Shown one piece after another: positions 26,581 through 35,186 of a stretch of DNA of 64,000 nucleotides (position 1 is the stretch's first letter; each line of letters begins with the position of its first letter). The stretch comes from Catenuloplanes niger (lineage in GTDB: Bacteria > Actinomycetota > Actinomycetes > Mycobacteriales > Micromonosporaceae): NCBI RefSeq assembly GCF_031458255.1, contig NZ_JAVDYC010000001.1:8976501-9040500 (forward strand), read 5' to 3'. Both the position numbers and the translations under genes were made by a program. The notes under the pieces were generated by a model. The model did no database searches. It was given only the letters and a program-made list of their open reading frames with translations, and was not told the origin of the DNA.

Positions 26581-27123
26581 CTATCGCGTCGCCTCGGCGC
26601 CGCGAGGAAAGAGCCGCAGGAGATAGGCCTCCACGCCGACGTGGTTGACGTCCAGGTAGGCGACCTGCTCGAGAACCGGAAGGCCGTCGATGTACGCGAT
26701 GTGTTCGCGGTAGGCGCGTACCGCGTCGGCGCGTCCCCGGTGGAGCACCTCCACCCGGTAGTGACCCGGCCCGGCCGGTGCGGCGATTCCGGTCAACGGC
26801 ACGCTTGAGGCGTCGGAGACGAGCAGTTCGCCGGTCGGGCACTCCAGCCGGAACGACAGGGGAGCCGACCAGGCGGACTCGTCCGCGACTCCGGTCGAGC
26901 CCGGCCCGGGCCGGCTGGTCCAGGTCTGCACCTCCACCGCGACCTTGAACATGTCCTGGGCGCGAGCTATCCATACCTCGAGGCCCGTGCCGGCGGCGAC
27001 GTCGCGATGCGCTTTCTCGATGGCCCGTGACGCTCCGACGCCGGCGTCGCAGTCGACGTCCCTCAGCGAGAACACACCATGACCGGGCCGCCACTCGACG
27101 CGATACCTGTCCACCGGAGCCAT
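26581..27123 (-). CDS. Hypothetical protein, 180 aa
   Basis: Soluble protein from ATG 27123 (MAPVDRYRVEWRPGHGVF). It seems to be mainly beta with alternating hydrophobic strands (TGLEVWIARAQDMFKVAVEV, APLSFRLECPTGELLVSD) and a helical C-terminus (VEAYLLRLFPRGAEATR). No motif or family recognised; reading frame and base composition support it. Confidence 0.68.
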   Translation of the reverse strand: MAPVDRYRVEWRPGHGVFSLRDVDCDAGVGASRAIEKAHRDVAAGTGLEVWIARAQDMFKVAVEVQTWTSRPGPGSTGVADESAWSAPLSFRLECPTGELLVSDASSVPLTGIAAPAGPGHYRVEVLHRGRADAVRAYREHIAYIDGLPVLEQVAYLDVNHVGVEAYLLRLFPRGAEATR

Positions 27124-27226
27124 GGTCCATTCTGGCGTGTCCCGGGTGCTGTGCTGCACGGGTCCGCCGCCCCGTGGGAGACCTCGGTGCCGGGCCGGTT
27201 CACGGGCGTTCCGGTGCCGGGCCGGT

Positions 27227-28602
27227 TCACGGGCGTGCCGGTGTCGTGGTGGGGGAGGCGGGCGTGTGGGCGTGCCGGACCAGCTCCGCCCGGTTCGCGA
27301 TCTTGGTGCGGTGGCGGTGCCGGGCCGCTCCGAGTGCGCGTTCGGCGGCGTCGATGCGCAGCCAGCCGTTCCAGTCGATCGGGGTCAGACCTCGTTGCCG
27401 GAGGAGGTGATCTGCCCCGTCGCGGTCCTGTCCGTGGTGCCGCGCGCCGAGCAGTGTTTCGACGGTCTGCCGTGCGTCGGACCGGGTGGAGCCGATCAGG
27501 CCGACGCAGCCGCGTTTGATCCATCCCGTGACGTAGAGCCCCGGTATGACTCGCCCGTGGTCGTCGAGCACCGCTCCGGCGCGATGCGGAACGGTGTGGG
27601 TGGCGGGGTCGAACGGCACTCCGTCCAGTGGGGTGGCGGCGTATCCGACCGCGCGGTAGACCGCCCGGACCGGCTGGTCCCGGTATTCACCGGACCCGGT
27701 GACGTGCCCGTAGCCGTCGGGCACCGCGCGTTCGGTGCGCAGTCCCTCGACCCGGGTGGTGCCGAGAACCGCCGACGGGATCCGGTGGAAGTGCAGGTGG
27801 ACGCGCCGGGACGCGGTCCGGTCGGCGGGTGGGATCCGGGACCAGTGGCGCAGCGTCTCGACGACCTGCCGGGTGGGGGCGAACTGCCTCGTCATGCGTT
27901 CGACGTGCCGGTCGGTGACCAGGTCGGCCGGGTCGACGATCACGTCGACGTCGGTCTGCTGACCGAGTTCGCGCAGCTCGGTGGGGGAGAAGCGGGTGTC
28001 GGCGGGGCCGCGTCGCGCGTACAGGTGGATGTCGCTTATGGGGTTGGTGGCGAGCGCGGCCATGACGTTCGGCGCGATGTCGGTGTCGGCGAGGGTGCGC
28101 GCGTGCCTGATGAGCATTCTGGTGACGTCGAGCGCGACGTTGCCGGCACCGATCACGGCGACGGATGCGGCTTCCAGCGGCCACGTCGGTGCGGCGTCCG
28201 GGTGACTGTCGTACCAGGCGACGAAGTCCGCCGCGCCGAAGGAGCCGGGCAGACCGATCCCGGGCAGATCGAAGGGTACGTCGCGGAGCGCGCCGGTGGC
28301 GACGATCACGGCGTCGTAGTGGCCGCGCAGCTCGTCCACGGTGAGGTCGCCGCCGATCTCGACGTCGCAGAACAGCCGCACGTCGCTGCCGTCGAGCATG
28401 TCGTGCAACGAGTCCACGATGCGCCTGATCCGGGGATGGTCCGGCGAGACGCCGTAACGGACGAGGCCGTACGGGGTGGGTAGCCGTTCGAAGATGTCGA
28501 CGCGGGTGCCGGGCGCGAGGTCGCCGAGATGTCGGCGGCGTGGATCCCGGCCGGGCCGGCGCCGACGACCGCGACCGTCAGGGCGGAGGATGCGGTGGTC
28601 AT
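27227..28602 (-). pseudogene. fprA: FprA-type ferredoxin/NADP reductase, one-base frameshift
   Basis: Adrenodoxin-reductase-like FAD enzyme that passes electrons between NADPH and ferredoxin. From ATG 28602 the FAD site VAVVGAGPAGIHAADI is read, then the frame breaks near 28527. The rest continues in another frame: RVDIFERLPTPYGLVRYGVS, the NADP site VAVIGAGNVALDVTRML and the C-terminal WIKRGCVGLIGSTRSD. Adding one base (ATC-TCGGC to ATCCTCGGC) restores about 458 codons, the length of mycobacterial FprA. Everything else is intact, so this is either a very recent mutation or a sequencing slip. Confidence 0.88.
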
Positions 28603-28679
28603 GGCGCGAACGCTAGAACCTCCACCACGCTTCACCTCAAGCCGGCGAACCCGGCCCGGGGCCCGAGCCGGCGGCCCGT

Positions 28680-28735
28680 CCCGGCCCGGCCCGGCCCGGC
28701 CCGGCCCAGGATCGTGTGCCGGGCCGGGCCGGGAC
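28680..28735. repeat. CCCGG tandem repeat with complementary tail
   Basis: Five CCCGG units plus CCC (28680-28707), followed 11 bases later by a GGGCCGGGCCGGG tract that can pair with them. It lies just after the stop of the DUF5996 gene on the minus strand and may act as its terminator, or may be slippage-prone filler. Confidence 0.6.
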
Positions 28736-28759
28736 GCACCTGACGCGGGTACGGAACCG

Positions 28760-29656
28760 TCACGGCTCCAGCGCGGAGCGGTTCCAGCCGGCCAGGTCGG
28801 CGGCCGCCTCGTAGGTCGTGCGGAGGAACTCGTCGAGCACCGCGTCCGGGTCGGCCGCGTCGGCGACCCGTTCGTAGGGCAGGACGCATTCGCGCAGCGA
28901 CGTGTCGTAGAACGCGGCCGTGCGCTCGGCGTACCCGGGCGGCTCGGGGTAGGCGTACGCGTAGAACGCGCCCTCCGCGCCGCCACCCGGCCAGAACCCG
29001 AAGCTGGCCAGCTCGTGCGAGTAGCCCTCGTGCATCACCGACGGCGGGCAGTTCGGCGCGCCGCCCGGGTGCGGCGGTGCGGCGTCGCCGGAGAACCGGG
29101 TGTAGGCCAGGTCCATCGCGCCCCAGAAGAAGTGCACGGGGCTCGCCTTGCCCACGAACCCGCCGCGGAAGCGGGCCAGCGCCCGCTCGGCCCGCAGCAG
29201 CTGCCGCCAGAACAGGTGCGCGGCCGCGCCGTCGTACGTGTCGTTGCGGTGATCCTCGGCGAACGGCACCGCGGACTCGACCTCGTTGGGCGCGGCGTGG
29301 ATCCGCGGTTCGATGCCCAGCGAGCCCAGCGCCTCCATCGTCTCGGCGTAGAACGTCGCCACCGACTTGGGTTCCAGAGCCACCTCACGCGTACGGCCGT
29401 CGCTCGTGCGCACGTGCAGGCGGTGTGCGACGAAGTCGAACTCGATGTCGAAGACCCCGTGCTCGTACGGCACCGCCCCGGTGGTCAGGCCGCGCGCGGT
29501 GGGATAGAGCGTCACATGCCACCAGTGGTTGGCCACCGGCGCGTACGCCATGCGTACCTTCCCGACGATCTGGGTCCACATGTGCAGGGTGTCGCGGGTG
29601 CCGGTCCAGTCGGCCACGCGCAGCCGGGGCCAGTCGTGGGTGGTCGTCTTCTCCAT
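28760..29656 (-). CDS. DUF5996 protein
   Basis: A 298-residue cytoplasmic protein matching DUF5996: start WPRLRVADWTGTRDTLHMW, then VANHWWHVTLYPTARGL, FWGAMDLAYTRFSGD, HEGYSHELASFGFWPGGG and EPPGYAERTAAFYDTSLREC. Trp/His-rich conserved segments suggest an enzyme, but no activity is established. ATG 29656. A palindrome with a near-copy at 45730 lies about 94 bases upstream and may be an operator. Confidence 0.88.
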   Translation of the reverse strand: MEKTTTHDWPRLRVADWTGTRDTLHMWTQIVGKVRMAYAPVANHWWHVTLYPTARGLTTGAVPYEHGVFDIEFDFVAHRLHVRTSDGRTREVALEPKSVATFYAETMEALGSLGIEPRIHAAPNEVESAVPFAEDHRNDTYDGAAAHLFWRQLLRAERALARFRGGFVGKASPVHFFWGAMDLAYTRFSGDAAPPHPGGAPNCPPSVMHEGYSHELASFGFWPGGGAEGAFYAYAYPEPPGYAERTAAFYDTSLRECVLPYERVADAADPDAVLDEFLRTTYEAAADLAGWNRSALEP

Positions 29657-30008
29657 CGTGCTGCCTTTCCGGGCCGTAGTGGACGGCGCCCCGGTCCGGC
29701 CGATCGCCGGTGCCGGGCCCCACCGGAGCCGTCACGCGGACCAGTGGAAACCGTGTTCCGGCCACACGGTCAACTCTAGGTCGCATGCCCGGCAGCGCCG
29801 TCCACGGCCGTGGCGGGGAACGTCACCCCCCGGCGCGGCGGGCCGAGGTGCGGAAGCCGGGTGTCATCACACCACCCGGCCGTCGCGTTGCCGTGCGCCG
29901 CGCCACCTGTTACACAGGGCCGATGCGTCACCACGCCGTCAGCACCCGGCCGGGCCGGGCCGCACCCGCGCCGACCGGGACCCGTCCATCCAGCGGAAGA
30001 AGTACGTC
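29657..30008. other. Divergent intergenic region
   Basis: Promoter region for DUF5996 (minus) and the acyltransferase (plus). It holds the imperfect palindrome at 29750-29774. No coding sequence recognised. Confidence 0.4.
29750..29774 (-). promoter_or_regulatory. Palindromic operator candidate (copy 1)
   Basis: Arms CCGTGT and ACACGG around seven bases, followed by GTCAAC. On the minus strand TTGACC, a -35-like hexamer, directly abuts the palindrome. A 25-base near-copy (22 of 25 identical) occurs at 45730-45754 upstream of an ABC exporter. Confidence 0.4.
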
Positions 30009-30671
30009 ATGAAGCGCGATCGTTCTGCCGCTGACACGCACGACACGGTACGGATCCCGCCGGTCTACCGCGCGGTCATGGCGGCGGCCGGGCCGATCGT
30101 GCGCTGGTGGGGCCGCCTCGAGGTGGTCGGCCTGCACCTCCTTCCGGCGCACGGCGCGACGCTGGTCGCGGCCAACCACGACAGCGCCTGGGACCCCGTC
30201 GTCATCGCCTACGCCGCCCGCCGGCGCCGGCACATCCAGGCCCTCGCCAAGGCGTCGCTGTGGAAGAACCCGGTGCTGCGTCGCGTGCTCGACGGGATGG
30301 GACAGATCCCCGTCCGCCGCGGCCAGGCGGACACGGACGCGCTCGACGCCGCGGTGCAGTGCCTGTCCGCCGGCGGCTGCCTCGGCATCTTCCCCGAGGG
30401 CACCCGCTCACAGGGCAAGCAACTACGCGCCCGCAGCGGAGCCGGCCGGCTCGCCCACGCCGTCCCGCAGGCCCGCATCGTCTGCGCCGCCGTCTCGGGG
30501 ACCGTGGACATCGCCCGCTTCCCCCGGCGCCCCCGACTCAAGGTCACGTTCTTCGAGCCGACACCGTCGCCACCGTCGGAGTCCGCGCTCGCACTGGCCA
30601 CCAGGCTCACCGCCGAACTCCGTGCCGTCGCACCGGTGCCGGCCGCGGGACGGGACCCGCGGGACGGGTAG
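30009..30671 (+). CDS. PlsC-type 1-acylglycerol-3-phosphate acyltransferase
   Basis: A 220-residue membrane-associated acyltransferase. Block I NHDSAWD (HxxxxD), block II-like GQIPVRRGQADTDA, block III FPEGTRSQGK and block IV-like IVCAAVSGT are in order, as in PlsC enzymes that acylate lysophosphatidic acid. ATG 30009 with RBS GGAAGAAG. Solitary gene followed by a hairpin. It may act on phospholipid or another glycerolipid; actinomycetes carry several paralogues. Confidence 0.9.
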   Translation: MKRDRSAADTHDTVRIPPVYRAVMAAAGPIVRWWGRLEVVGLHLLPAHGATLVAANHDSAWDPVVIAYAARRRRHIQALAKASLWKNPVLRRVLDGMGQIPVRRGQADTDALDAAVQCLSAGGCLGIFPEGTRSQGKQLRARSGAGRLAHAVPQARIVCAAVSGTVDIARFPRRPRLKVTFFEPTPSPPSESALALATRLTAELRAVAPVPAAGRDPRDG

Positions 30672-31017
30672 CGACGTGCGCTCGGTCACCCGCGAGCCGT
30701 CCGGACATCGCCGAGACCCGCGCGGGCGGACAGCCGCCCGCGCGGCGGCTGTCCAGCTCACCTGACTGCACCGGCGACGCACCGCCGGCCCGCGCGCCCG
30801 GACCGGTGGATCAGCCCGGCCGGGTCGCTCGGTGTGCGCGGGGCGTGCCGGCCGGCCCCGAGCGTCTCGGTGTGCCGCCGGCGCACCGCACCCGTGGTGC
30901 CGCGCCGCGGCCGGTGGCGAGAATCCGTCGGGTATTGGCCGTGGACGCTCTCGTGCCGCCCGGTGGCCGGCGCTAGCGTCCTGGGCAGATGCGGGTCGGA
31001 GCGTCGGGAGGATGCCG
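30672..31017. other. Intergenic region with a terminator hairpin
   Basis: Apart from the hairpin at 30728-30754 and the methyltransferase promoter, nothing recognisable is seen; open frames here are Arg/Pro-rich. Confidence 0.4.
30728..30754 (+). terminator. Hairpin downstream of the acyltransferase
   Basis: Perfect 11-base arms GGACAGCCGCC / GGCGGCTGTCC around CGCGC, 57 bases past the acyltransferase stop. Confidence 0.55.
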
Positions 31018-31842
31018 GTGAGCGACGGCGAGACGTACGTGCTGGGCTACTCGGACGCGGAGCACCGACGCCTTCGGGCCCAGGCACGACTGCTGCAACC
31101 GTGGACGGAGCACTTCCTCACCGCCGGCGGCCTGCGCGAGAACATGGTGGTGCTCGACCTCGGTTCCGGGGCCGGTGACGTGACGATGGCGGCCGCGGAC
31201 GTCGTGGGCCCGGGCGGACGGGTGATCGGTATCGACCGGGACGCCGGCTCCGTCGCACGGGCCACCCGGCGCGCGGCGGAGGCGGGTTACGCCGGGCGGG
31301 TCGAGTTCCGGGTGGGCACGCTGGAGGACGTCGAGACCGACATCGTGTTCGACGCGGTCATCGGCCGTTACATCCTGCTGTACCTGCGGACCCCCGCGAG
31401 TGCGCTGCGCCGTGTCGCGGGCCTGCTGCGTACCGGCGGAGTGACGATCTTCCACGAGATCGACCTGACCGAACCGCAGCCGACCTGGCCGGCGTGTGAC
31501 GTCTGGGACGACAGCTACCGGCTGCTGGCGACGGTCTACCGAGCCGCCGGCGCGGTACCGGACTTCGGACGACGGTTCCACCGGACGTTCCTCGACGCCG
31601 GCCTACCCGCGCCGGAGATCGAATCGGTCACCCCGGTGGGCGGTCCGGCGTCGACGGTCGTCGACTGGCTGGCCATGTCGCTGATGAGCCTGCAACCCGC
31701 ACTGACCGCGGCCGGTCTGCCGCTGCCCCGCGGGCTGTCCTTCGACGACTCGCTGGCCGACCGGCTCCGGGCCGCCCTGGCCGAGCGGAACAGCCAGATC
31801 ATCGGACCGGCACAGTACGGCGCGTGGGCGCGCAAGCGATGA
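31018..31842 (+). CDS. SAM-dependent methyltransferase (class I)
   Basis: A 274-residue UbiE/COQ5-like methyltransferase: SAM motif I VVLDLGSGAGDVTMAAAD, post-I GRVIGIDRDAGSV, motif II-like FDAVIGRYILLYL and motif III LRTGGVTIFHEID. The GTG at 31018 is preferred because GGGAGG is 7 bases upstream; the ATG at 31012 is too close to that RBS. The substrate is unknown. Solitary gene between the acyltransferase and a DUF4240 gene. Confidence 0.9.
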   Translation: MSDGETYVLGYSDAEHRRLRAQARLLQPWTEHFLTAGGLRENMVVLDLGSGAGDVTMAAADVVGPGGRVIGIDRDAGSVARATRRAAEAGYAGRVEFRVGTLEDVETDIVFDAVIGRYILLYLRTPASALRRVAGLLRTGGVTIFHEIDLTEPQPTWPACDVWDDSYRLLATVYRAAGAVPDFGRRFHRTFLDAGLPAPEIESVTPVGGPASTVVDWLAMSLMSLQPALTAAGLPLPRGLSFDDSLADRLRAALAERNSQIIGPAQYGAWARKR

Positions 31843-31957
31843 TGCGTTCGGCCCCGGTGCGCGGCGGCCCCGTCGCCCACGCCCGCCGCGCACCGGGTCC
31901 GGAGCGCTCCGGTCCGGTGCCGGCGGGTGGGCCGTACCGTGACGGCAGAATGCGGGC

Positions 31958-32482
31958 GTGGACAGGGACAGTTTCTGGCAGATCGTCGACGCCGCGCGCG
32001 CCCGGTCGGGCGATGTCGAGGAGGTGCCGGCGGCGCTCGTGGAGCTGTTGCGTGGCCGTCCGCTCGCCGAGGTGGTGGCCTTTCGCGAGGTGCAGGACGA
32101 GCTGTTCGAGCGGGACGCCCACCGCTGGGATCTGTGGGCGGCGGCGTACGTCATCAACGGTGGCGCTTCCCGGGACGGCTTCGAGTACTTCCTCGGCTGG
32201 CTGATGGCGCAGGGGCGGACGCGGTGGGAGGCGACGCTCGCCGACCCGGACTCGCTCGCTGACGTCGTCGACGTGGACACCGACGACCTCGACTGCGAGG
32301 AGATGCTGTACGTGGCGCCCGGTGCCGCCGCGGACGAGGAGGCGTTCTGGGCGGCGCTGCCGGACCGGGGTGAGCATCTGCCGCCCGGACCGGCGGGGAA
32401 GCGCTTCGACTTCGAGGACGAGACCCGGATGCGCCGGCTCCTGCCTCGCCTGACCGCGGTCTTCTACGACCAACAGCCCTGA
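31958..32482 (+). CDS. DUF4240 protein
   Basis: A 174-residue protein starting at GTG 31958 with the family N-terminus (DRDSFWQIVDAARAR), then LWAAAYVINGGASRDGFEYF and LGWLMAQGR, typical of DUF4240. It is helical and acidic, with no catalytic residues known. Many such small proteins in actinomycetes accompany toxin-immunity or regulatory loci, but nothing here shows that. Confidence 0.88.
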   Translation: MDRDSFWQIVDAARARSGDVEEVPAALVELLRGRPLAEVVAFREVQDELFERDAHRWDLWAAAYVINGGASRDGFEYFLGWLMAQGRTRWEATLADPDSLADVVDVDTDDLDCEEMLYVAPGAAADEEAFWAALPDRGEHLPPGPAGKRFDFEDETRMRRLLPRLTAVFYDQQP

Positions 32483-32573
32483 CGCGCCGCTGTATCGGCC
32501 GATCGGGTGGGGTGCGGCGATGATCGGCTGTTTCCATGTGCGAGGGGCCGTCCGTGGCGCCTAGGAAGGAGCC

Positions 32574-33293
32574 ATGACCAACGAGGTGACCGTTCCCCTG
32601 CTGCCCTGCGCGTCGATCGACGACGTCGCCGCCTTCTACACGGCTCTCGGCTTCAGCACCACGTACCGGCAGCGCAAACCCAGCCCCTACGTGACGCTGC
32701 AGCGGGAGGATCTGCACCTGCACTTCTTCGAGATGGCCGGGTTCGACCCGGAGCAGTCCTACGGATCCTGTCTCGTGCTCACTCCGGACGTCGCGGAGCT
32801 GCACCGGGCGTTCGCCGCCGGGATGCGGGCCGCGTACGGCAAGGTCCTGGTCTCCGGGCTGCCGCGGATGACCCGGCCCAGGGCGCGAAAGAACGCGGAC
32901 GGGCTGGGCGGGTTCAGCGTCATCGACCCGGGCGGCAACTGGATCCGCGTCGTCCAGAACGCCGCCACGGCACCCACCCCGCCACCCGCACCCACCGGAC
33001 GGCTCGCCACCGCACTGGCGAACGCGGTCGTGCTGGCCGACTCCAAGGGCGACGCCGTCCAGGCGGTCCGCGTCCTCGACGGCGCGCTGGCCCGCGCGGA
33101 GGCCGGCGACGACCCGGTCACGTACGTGGAGGTCCTGGTGTACCGCGCGGAACTGGCGTTGACGCTGCACGACCGGGAAACCGCGACGGAGATGCTCGCC
33201 CGCGCCGCGCGCACAGCGCTGAACGCGGACGAGACCGAACGGGCGGCGCCGACCTTCGAGATCGCCGCCGACCTGACGGCGGCGCTGCGATAG
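32574..33293 (+). CDS. VOC (glyoxalase/bleomycin-resistance) domain protein with a helical tail
   Basis: A 239-residue protein. Residues 1-130 form a VOC domain (PCASIDDVAAFYTALGFSTT; LHLHFFEMAGFD; GGFSVIDPGGNWIRVVQ), as in bleomycin-binding and glyoxalase-like proteins. After a Pro/Thr linker, residues 145-239 are helical and TPR-like (LANAVVLADSKGDAVQAVRV; EMLARAARTALN). Metal ligands are not obvious. ATG 32574 with AAGGAG. Confidence 0.86.
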   Translation: MTNEVTVPLLPCASIDDVAAFYTALGFSTTYRQRKPSPYVTLQREDLHLHFFEMAGFDPEQSYGSCLVLTPDVAELHRAFAAGMRAAYGKVLVSGLPRMTRPRARKNADGLGGFSVIDPGGNWIRVVQNAATAPTPPPAPTGRLATALANAVVLADSKGDAVQAVRVLDGALARAEAGDDPVTYVEVLVYRAELALTLHDRETATEMLARAARTALNADETERAAPTFEIAADLTAALR

Positions 33294-33337
33294 GGCCGGG
33301 GCGCGGCGGGAACGTCGCGCCCCACCGGGCGCGGGAC

Positions 33338-33374
33338 GGGACCGGTCACCAGGTTCTTCGAGACGACCGGTCCC
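33338..33374. terminator. Hairpin between convergent genes
   Basis: Arms GGGACCGGTC / GACCGGTCCC with a 17-base loop between the VOC gene and the hydrolase gene. Confidence 0.5.
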
Positions 33375-33418
33375 GACCGGCATGCGCGAGGCGCGGGACC
33401 TCGCCACCGAGCCCGCGC

Positions 33419-34117
33419 CTATCTCCTCAGCAGCGCCCGCGCGACCACCTCGGGGTGGGTCACCATCGACTGGTGGCCGCGGCCGACGATCTCCGGGACG
33501 AGCCCGAGGCGAGCCGCGAACTCCGCTCCCGGGCGTACCAGCACCAGGTCGTTGTCGCTGAGCAGGTAGCGCAGCGGGAGACCGAGCCCGGTGACGTCCG
33601 CCGCGTCGAGCGCCTCGGTGAAGTAGGCGCCGGGCATCGGTACCGCCAGGTCGAGGAAGAGCCCGCGCAGTTCCTCGCCCGAATCCGGCAGCAGCAGCGG
33701 CAGGAACTCGGGCAGCAGCGGGATGGTCCCGTCCGGGGCGGCGGCGATCGCAGCGTGGATCATCGCCGCCTGTTCGTCGTTCTCGCCGGTCACCGGGATG
33801 CCCCGGCGCGGGACCATGGCGTTGACGAAGACGAGTTCCGCGATCCGGCCCGGCAGCCGATTCGCGGCGCCGGTCACCGGGTATCCGCCCCAGCTGTGCG
33901 CGACCAGCACCACGTCGTGCAGGTCGCGCTTCTCGATCTCGAGCACCAGCGCGTCGACCGCGCCGGAGAGGTGCAGGTCACCGCGGTCGTCGCCGTCGGC
34001 CAGCCCGGGCAGGGTGACGGTGACGGCGTCGTGGCCGGCCGCGCGCAGCCGCCGGGCGACCCCCTGCCAGGCCCAGCCGCCCTGCCAGGCGCCGGGAACG
34101 AGGACATACGTGGACAT
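33419..34117 (-). CDS. Alpha/beta hydrolase (esterase type)
   Basis: A 232-residue alpha/beta-hydrolase: oxyanion region LVPGAWQGGWAW, nucleophile elbow VAHSWGGYP, acid near LLSDNDLVL and catalytic His in GRGHQSMVTHP. It resembles small plant/bacterial esterases of the salicylate-methyl-esterase (EstC) type. Substrate unknown. ATG 34117. It follows an ECF sigma factor with a C-terminal SnoaL-like domain by 61 bases on the same strand, so it may be that factor's target. Confidence 0.9.
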   Translation of the reverse strand: MSTYVLVPGAWQGGWAWQGVARRLRAAGHDAVTVTLPGLADGDDRGDLHLSGAVDALVLEIEKRDLHDVVLVAHSWGGYPVTGAANRLPGRIAELVFVNAMVPRRGIPVTGENDEQAAMIHAAIAAAPDGTIPLLPEFLPLLLPDSGEELRGLFLDLAVPMPGAYFTEALDAADVTGLGLPLRYLLSDNDLVLVRPGAEFAARLGLVPEIVGRGHQSMVTHPEVVARALLRR

Positions 34118-34178
34118 GATGTGCCTTCCGCGTCGGGTGTAAAACCACAGGACGCGCCGGCACCGCGAAATGCTCGGT

Positions 34179-35081
34179 CTAACCGCGCTGAAAAATCCGC
34201 AGTTCGCTCACTCTGCCGTCGTGCATGCTCAGCAGCCAGTACGCGTCGGCGGCGCAGACACGCTCGGGGCCGGTCTGCACCACGTCGATCTGCCACAGGG
34301 CCAGGTCACGGCTCGCCGACACGTCCCGCACCCGGGGCAGCATGCCCGCCGCCACGTTGCTGTCCATGATCCGGATCAGCGGTGCGAAGCCGTGCTCGCG
34401 TCGCCCACCGGCCCACGCCGACCGTACGTGTGGGTCCCAGCCGTCCCGGAGGTAGGCGCCGAACGTACCGCCGATGCCCGCCTCCGCCGCCGCCTCGGCC
34501 GCCGCGCGGGACCGCCGCCAATCCCCCGCACCGTCGAAGGGACGCGAGCGCGCCGCGGCCAGCTTCGCCGACAGGGCGCGACGGGCCTCGTGCAGGCGGC
34601 GTCGCACGGTGCCGGCGGGTATGCCGCAGAGCGCGGCCATGTCGTGCGTCGACGACACCGCGGTGAAATAGCGCAACATGGTCACGGTACGTAGCGATGG
34701 TGGGAGGTCGGCGACGGCCTGGGCCACCCAGTCCCGCAGCGCGTGCCGCTCCAGCAGGTCGTCGGGGTTGCCGAGGCCGGCGACGGCCCGCAGCTCGTCG
34801 ACCGGGGTGGGCGCGGGGGAGCGCAGCGCCGTGCGGCAGCGGTTGCGGACGATCATCTTCAGCCAGGGGCCGGCCGCGGCGGGATCGCGCAGGTCGCCGA
34901 TGCGGACCAGGGCGGTCAACGCGGCGTCCTGCACCGCGTCCTCGGCGTCGGCGGGCTGGGACAGCAGGCTCAGCGCGACCGCCATCATCGCCGGGCGATG
35001 GTGGGCGATCAGAGCACCGAGGGCCCCGGCGTCCCCGTCCTGCGCGGCCCGGACGAGATCAGCGGTGTCCACCCGGTCCAC
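34179..35081 (-). CDS. ECF sigma factor with C-terminal SnoaL-like domain
   Basis: A 300-residue extracytoplasmic-function sigma factor. Region 2 (residues 15-85, DAEDAVQDAALTALV) and region 4 (about 125-180, YFTAVSSTHDMAALCGIPAG) are followed by about 110 residues (190-300) with a SnoaL/NTF2-like pattern (WQIDVVQTGPERVCAADAYW). In such ECF groups the extra domain replaces an anti-sigma factor and tunes activity. No anti-sigma gene is adjacent. GTG 35081 in an ACTAGAGTGG context looks leaderless. Confidence 0.9.
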   Translation of the reverse strand: MDRVDTADLVRAAQDGDAGALGALIAHHRPAMMAVALSLLSQPADAEDAVQDAALTALVRIGDLRDPAAAGPWLKMIVRNRCRTALRSPAPTPVDELRAVAGLGNPDDLLERHALRDWVAQAVADLPPSLRTVTMLRYFTAVSSTHDMAALCGIPAGTVRRRLHEARRALSAKLAAARSRPFDGAGDWRRSRAAAEAAAEAGIGGTFGAYLRDGWDPHVRSAWAGGRREHGFAPLIRIMDSNVAAGMLPRVRDVSASRDLALWQIDVVQTGPERVCAADAYWLLSMHDGRVSELRIFQRG

Positions 35082-35186
35082 TCTAGTGACCCCGCCGGGA
35101 GACGTTCGACTCGCGCGGCGGAGGGAGCACCCCGACGCCGCCGCGGGTACGGCGACGCGTGACCCGTCGAGGTGCGCCGGCGGGCG

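Noticed and set aside
32154-33407. 417-codon minus-strand frame over the DUF4240 and VOC genes
   Set aside because: Antisense shadow; low-complexity Arg/Gly/Asp composition.
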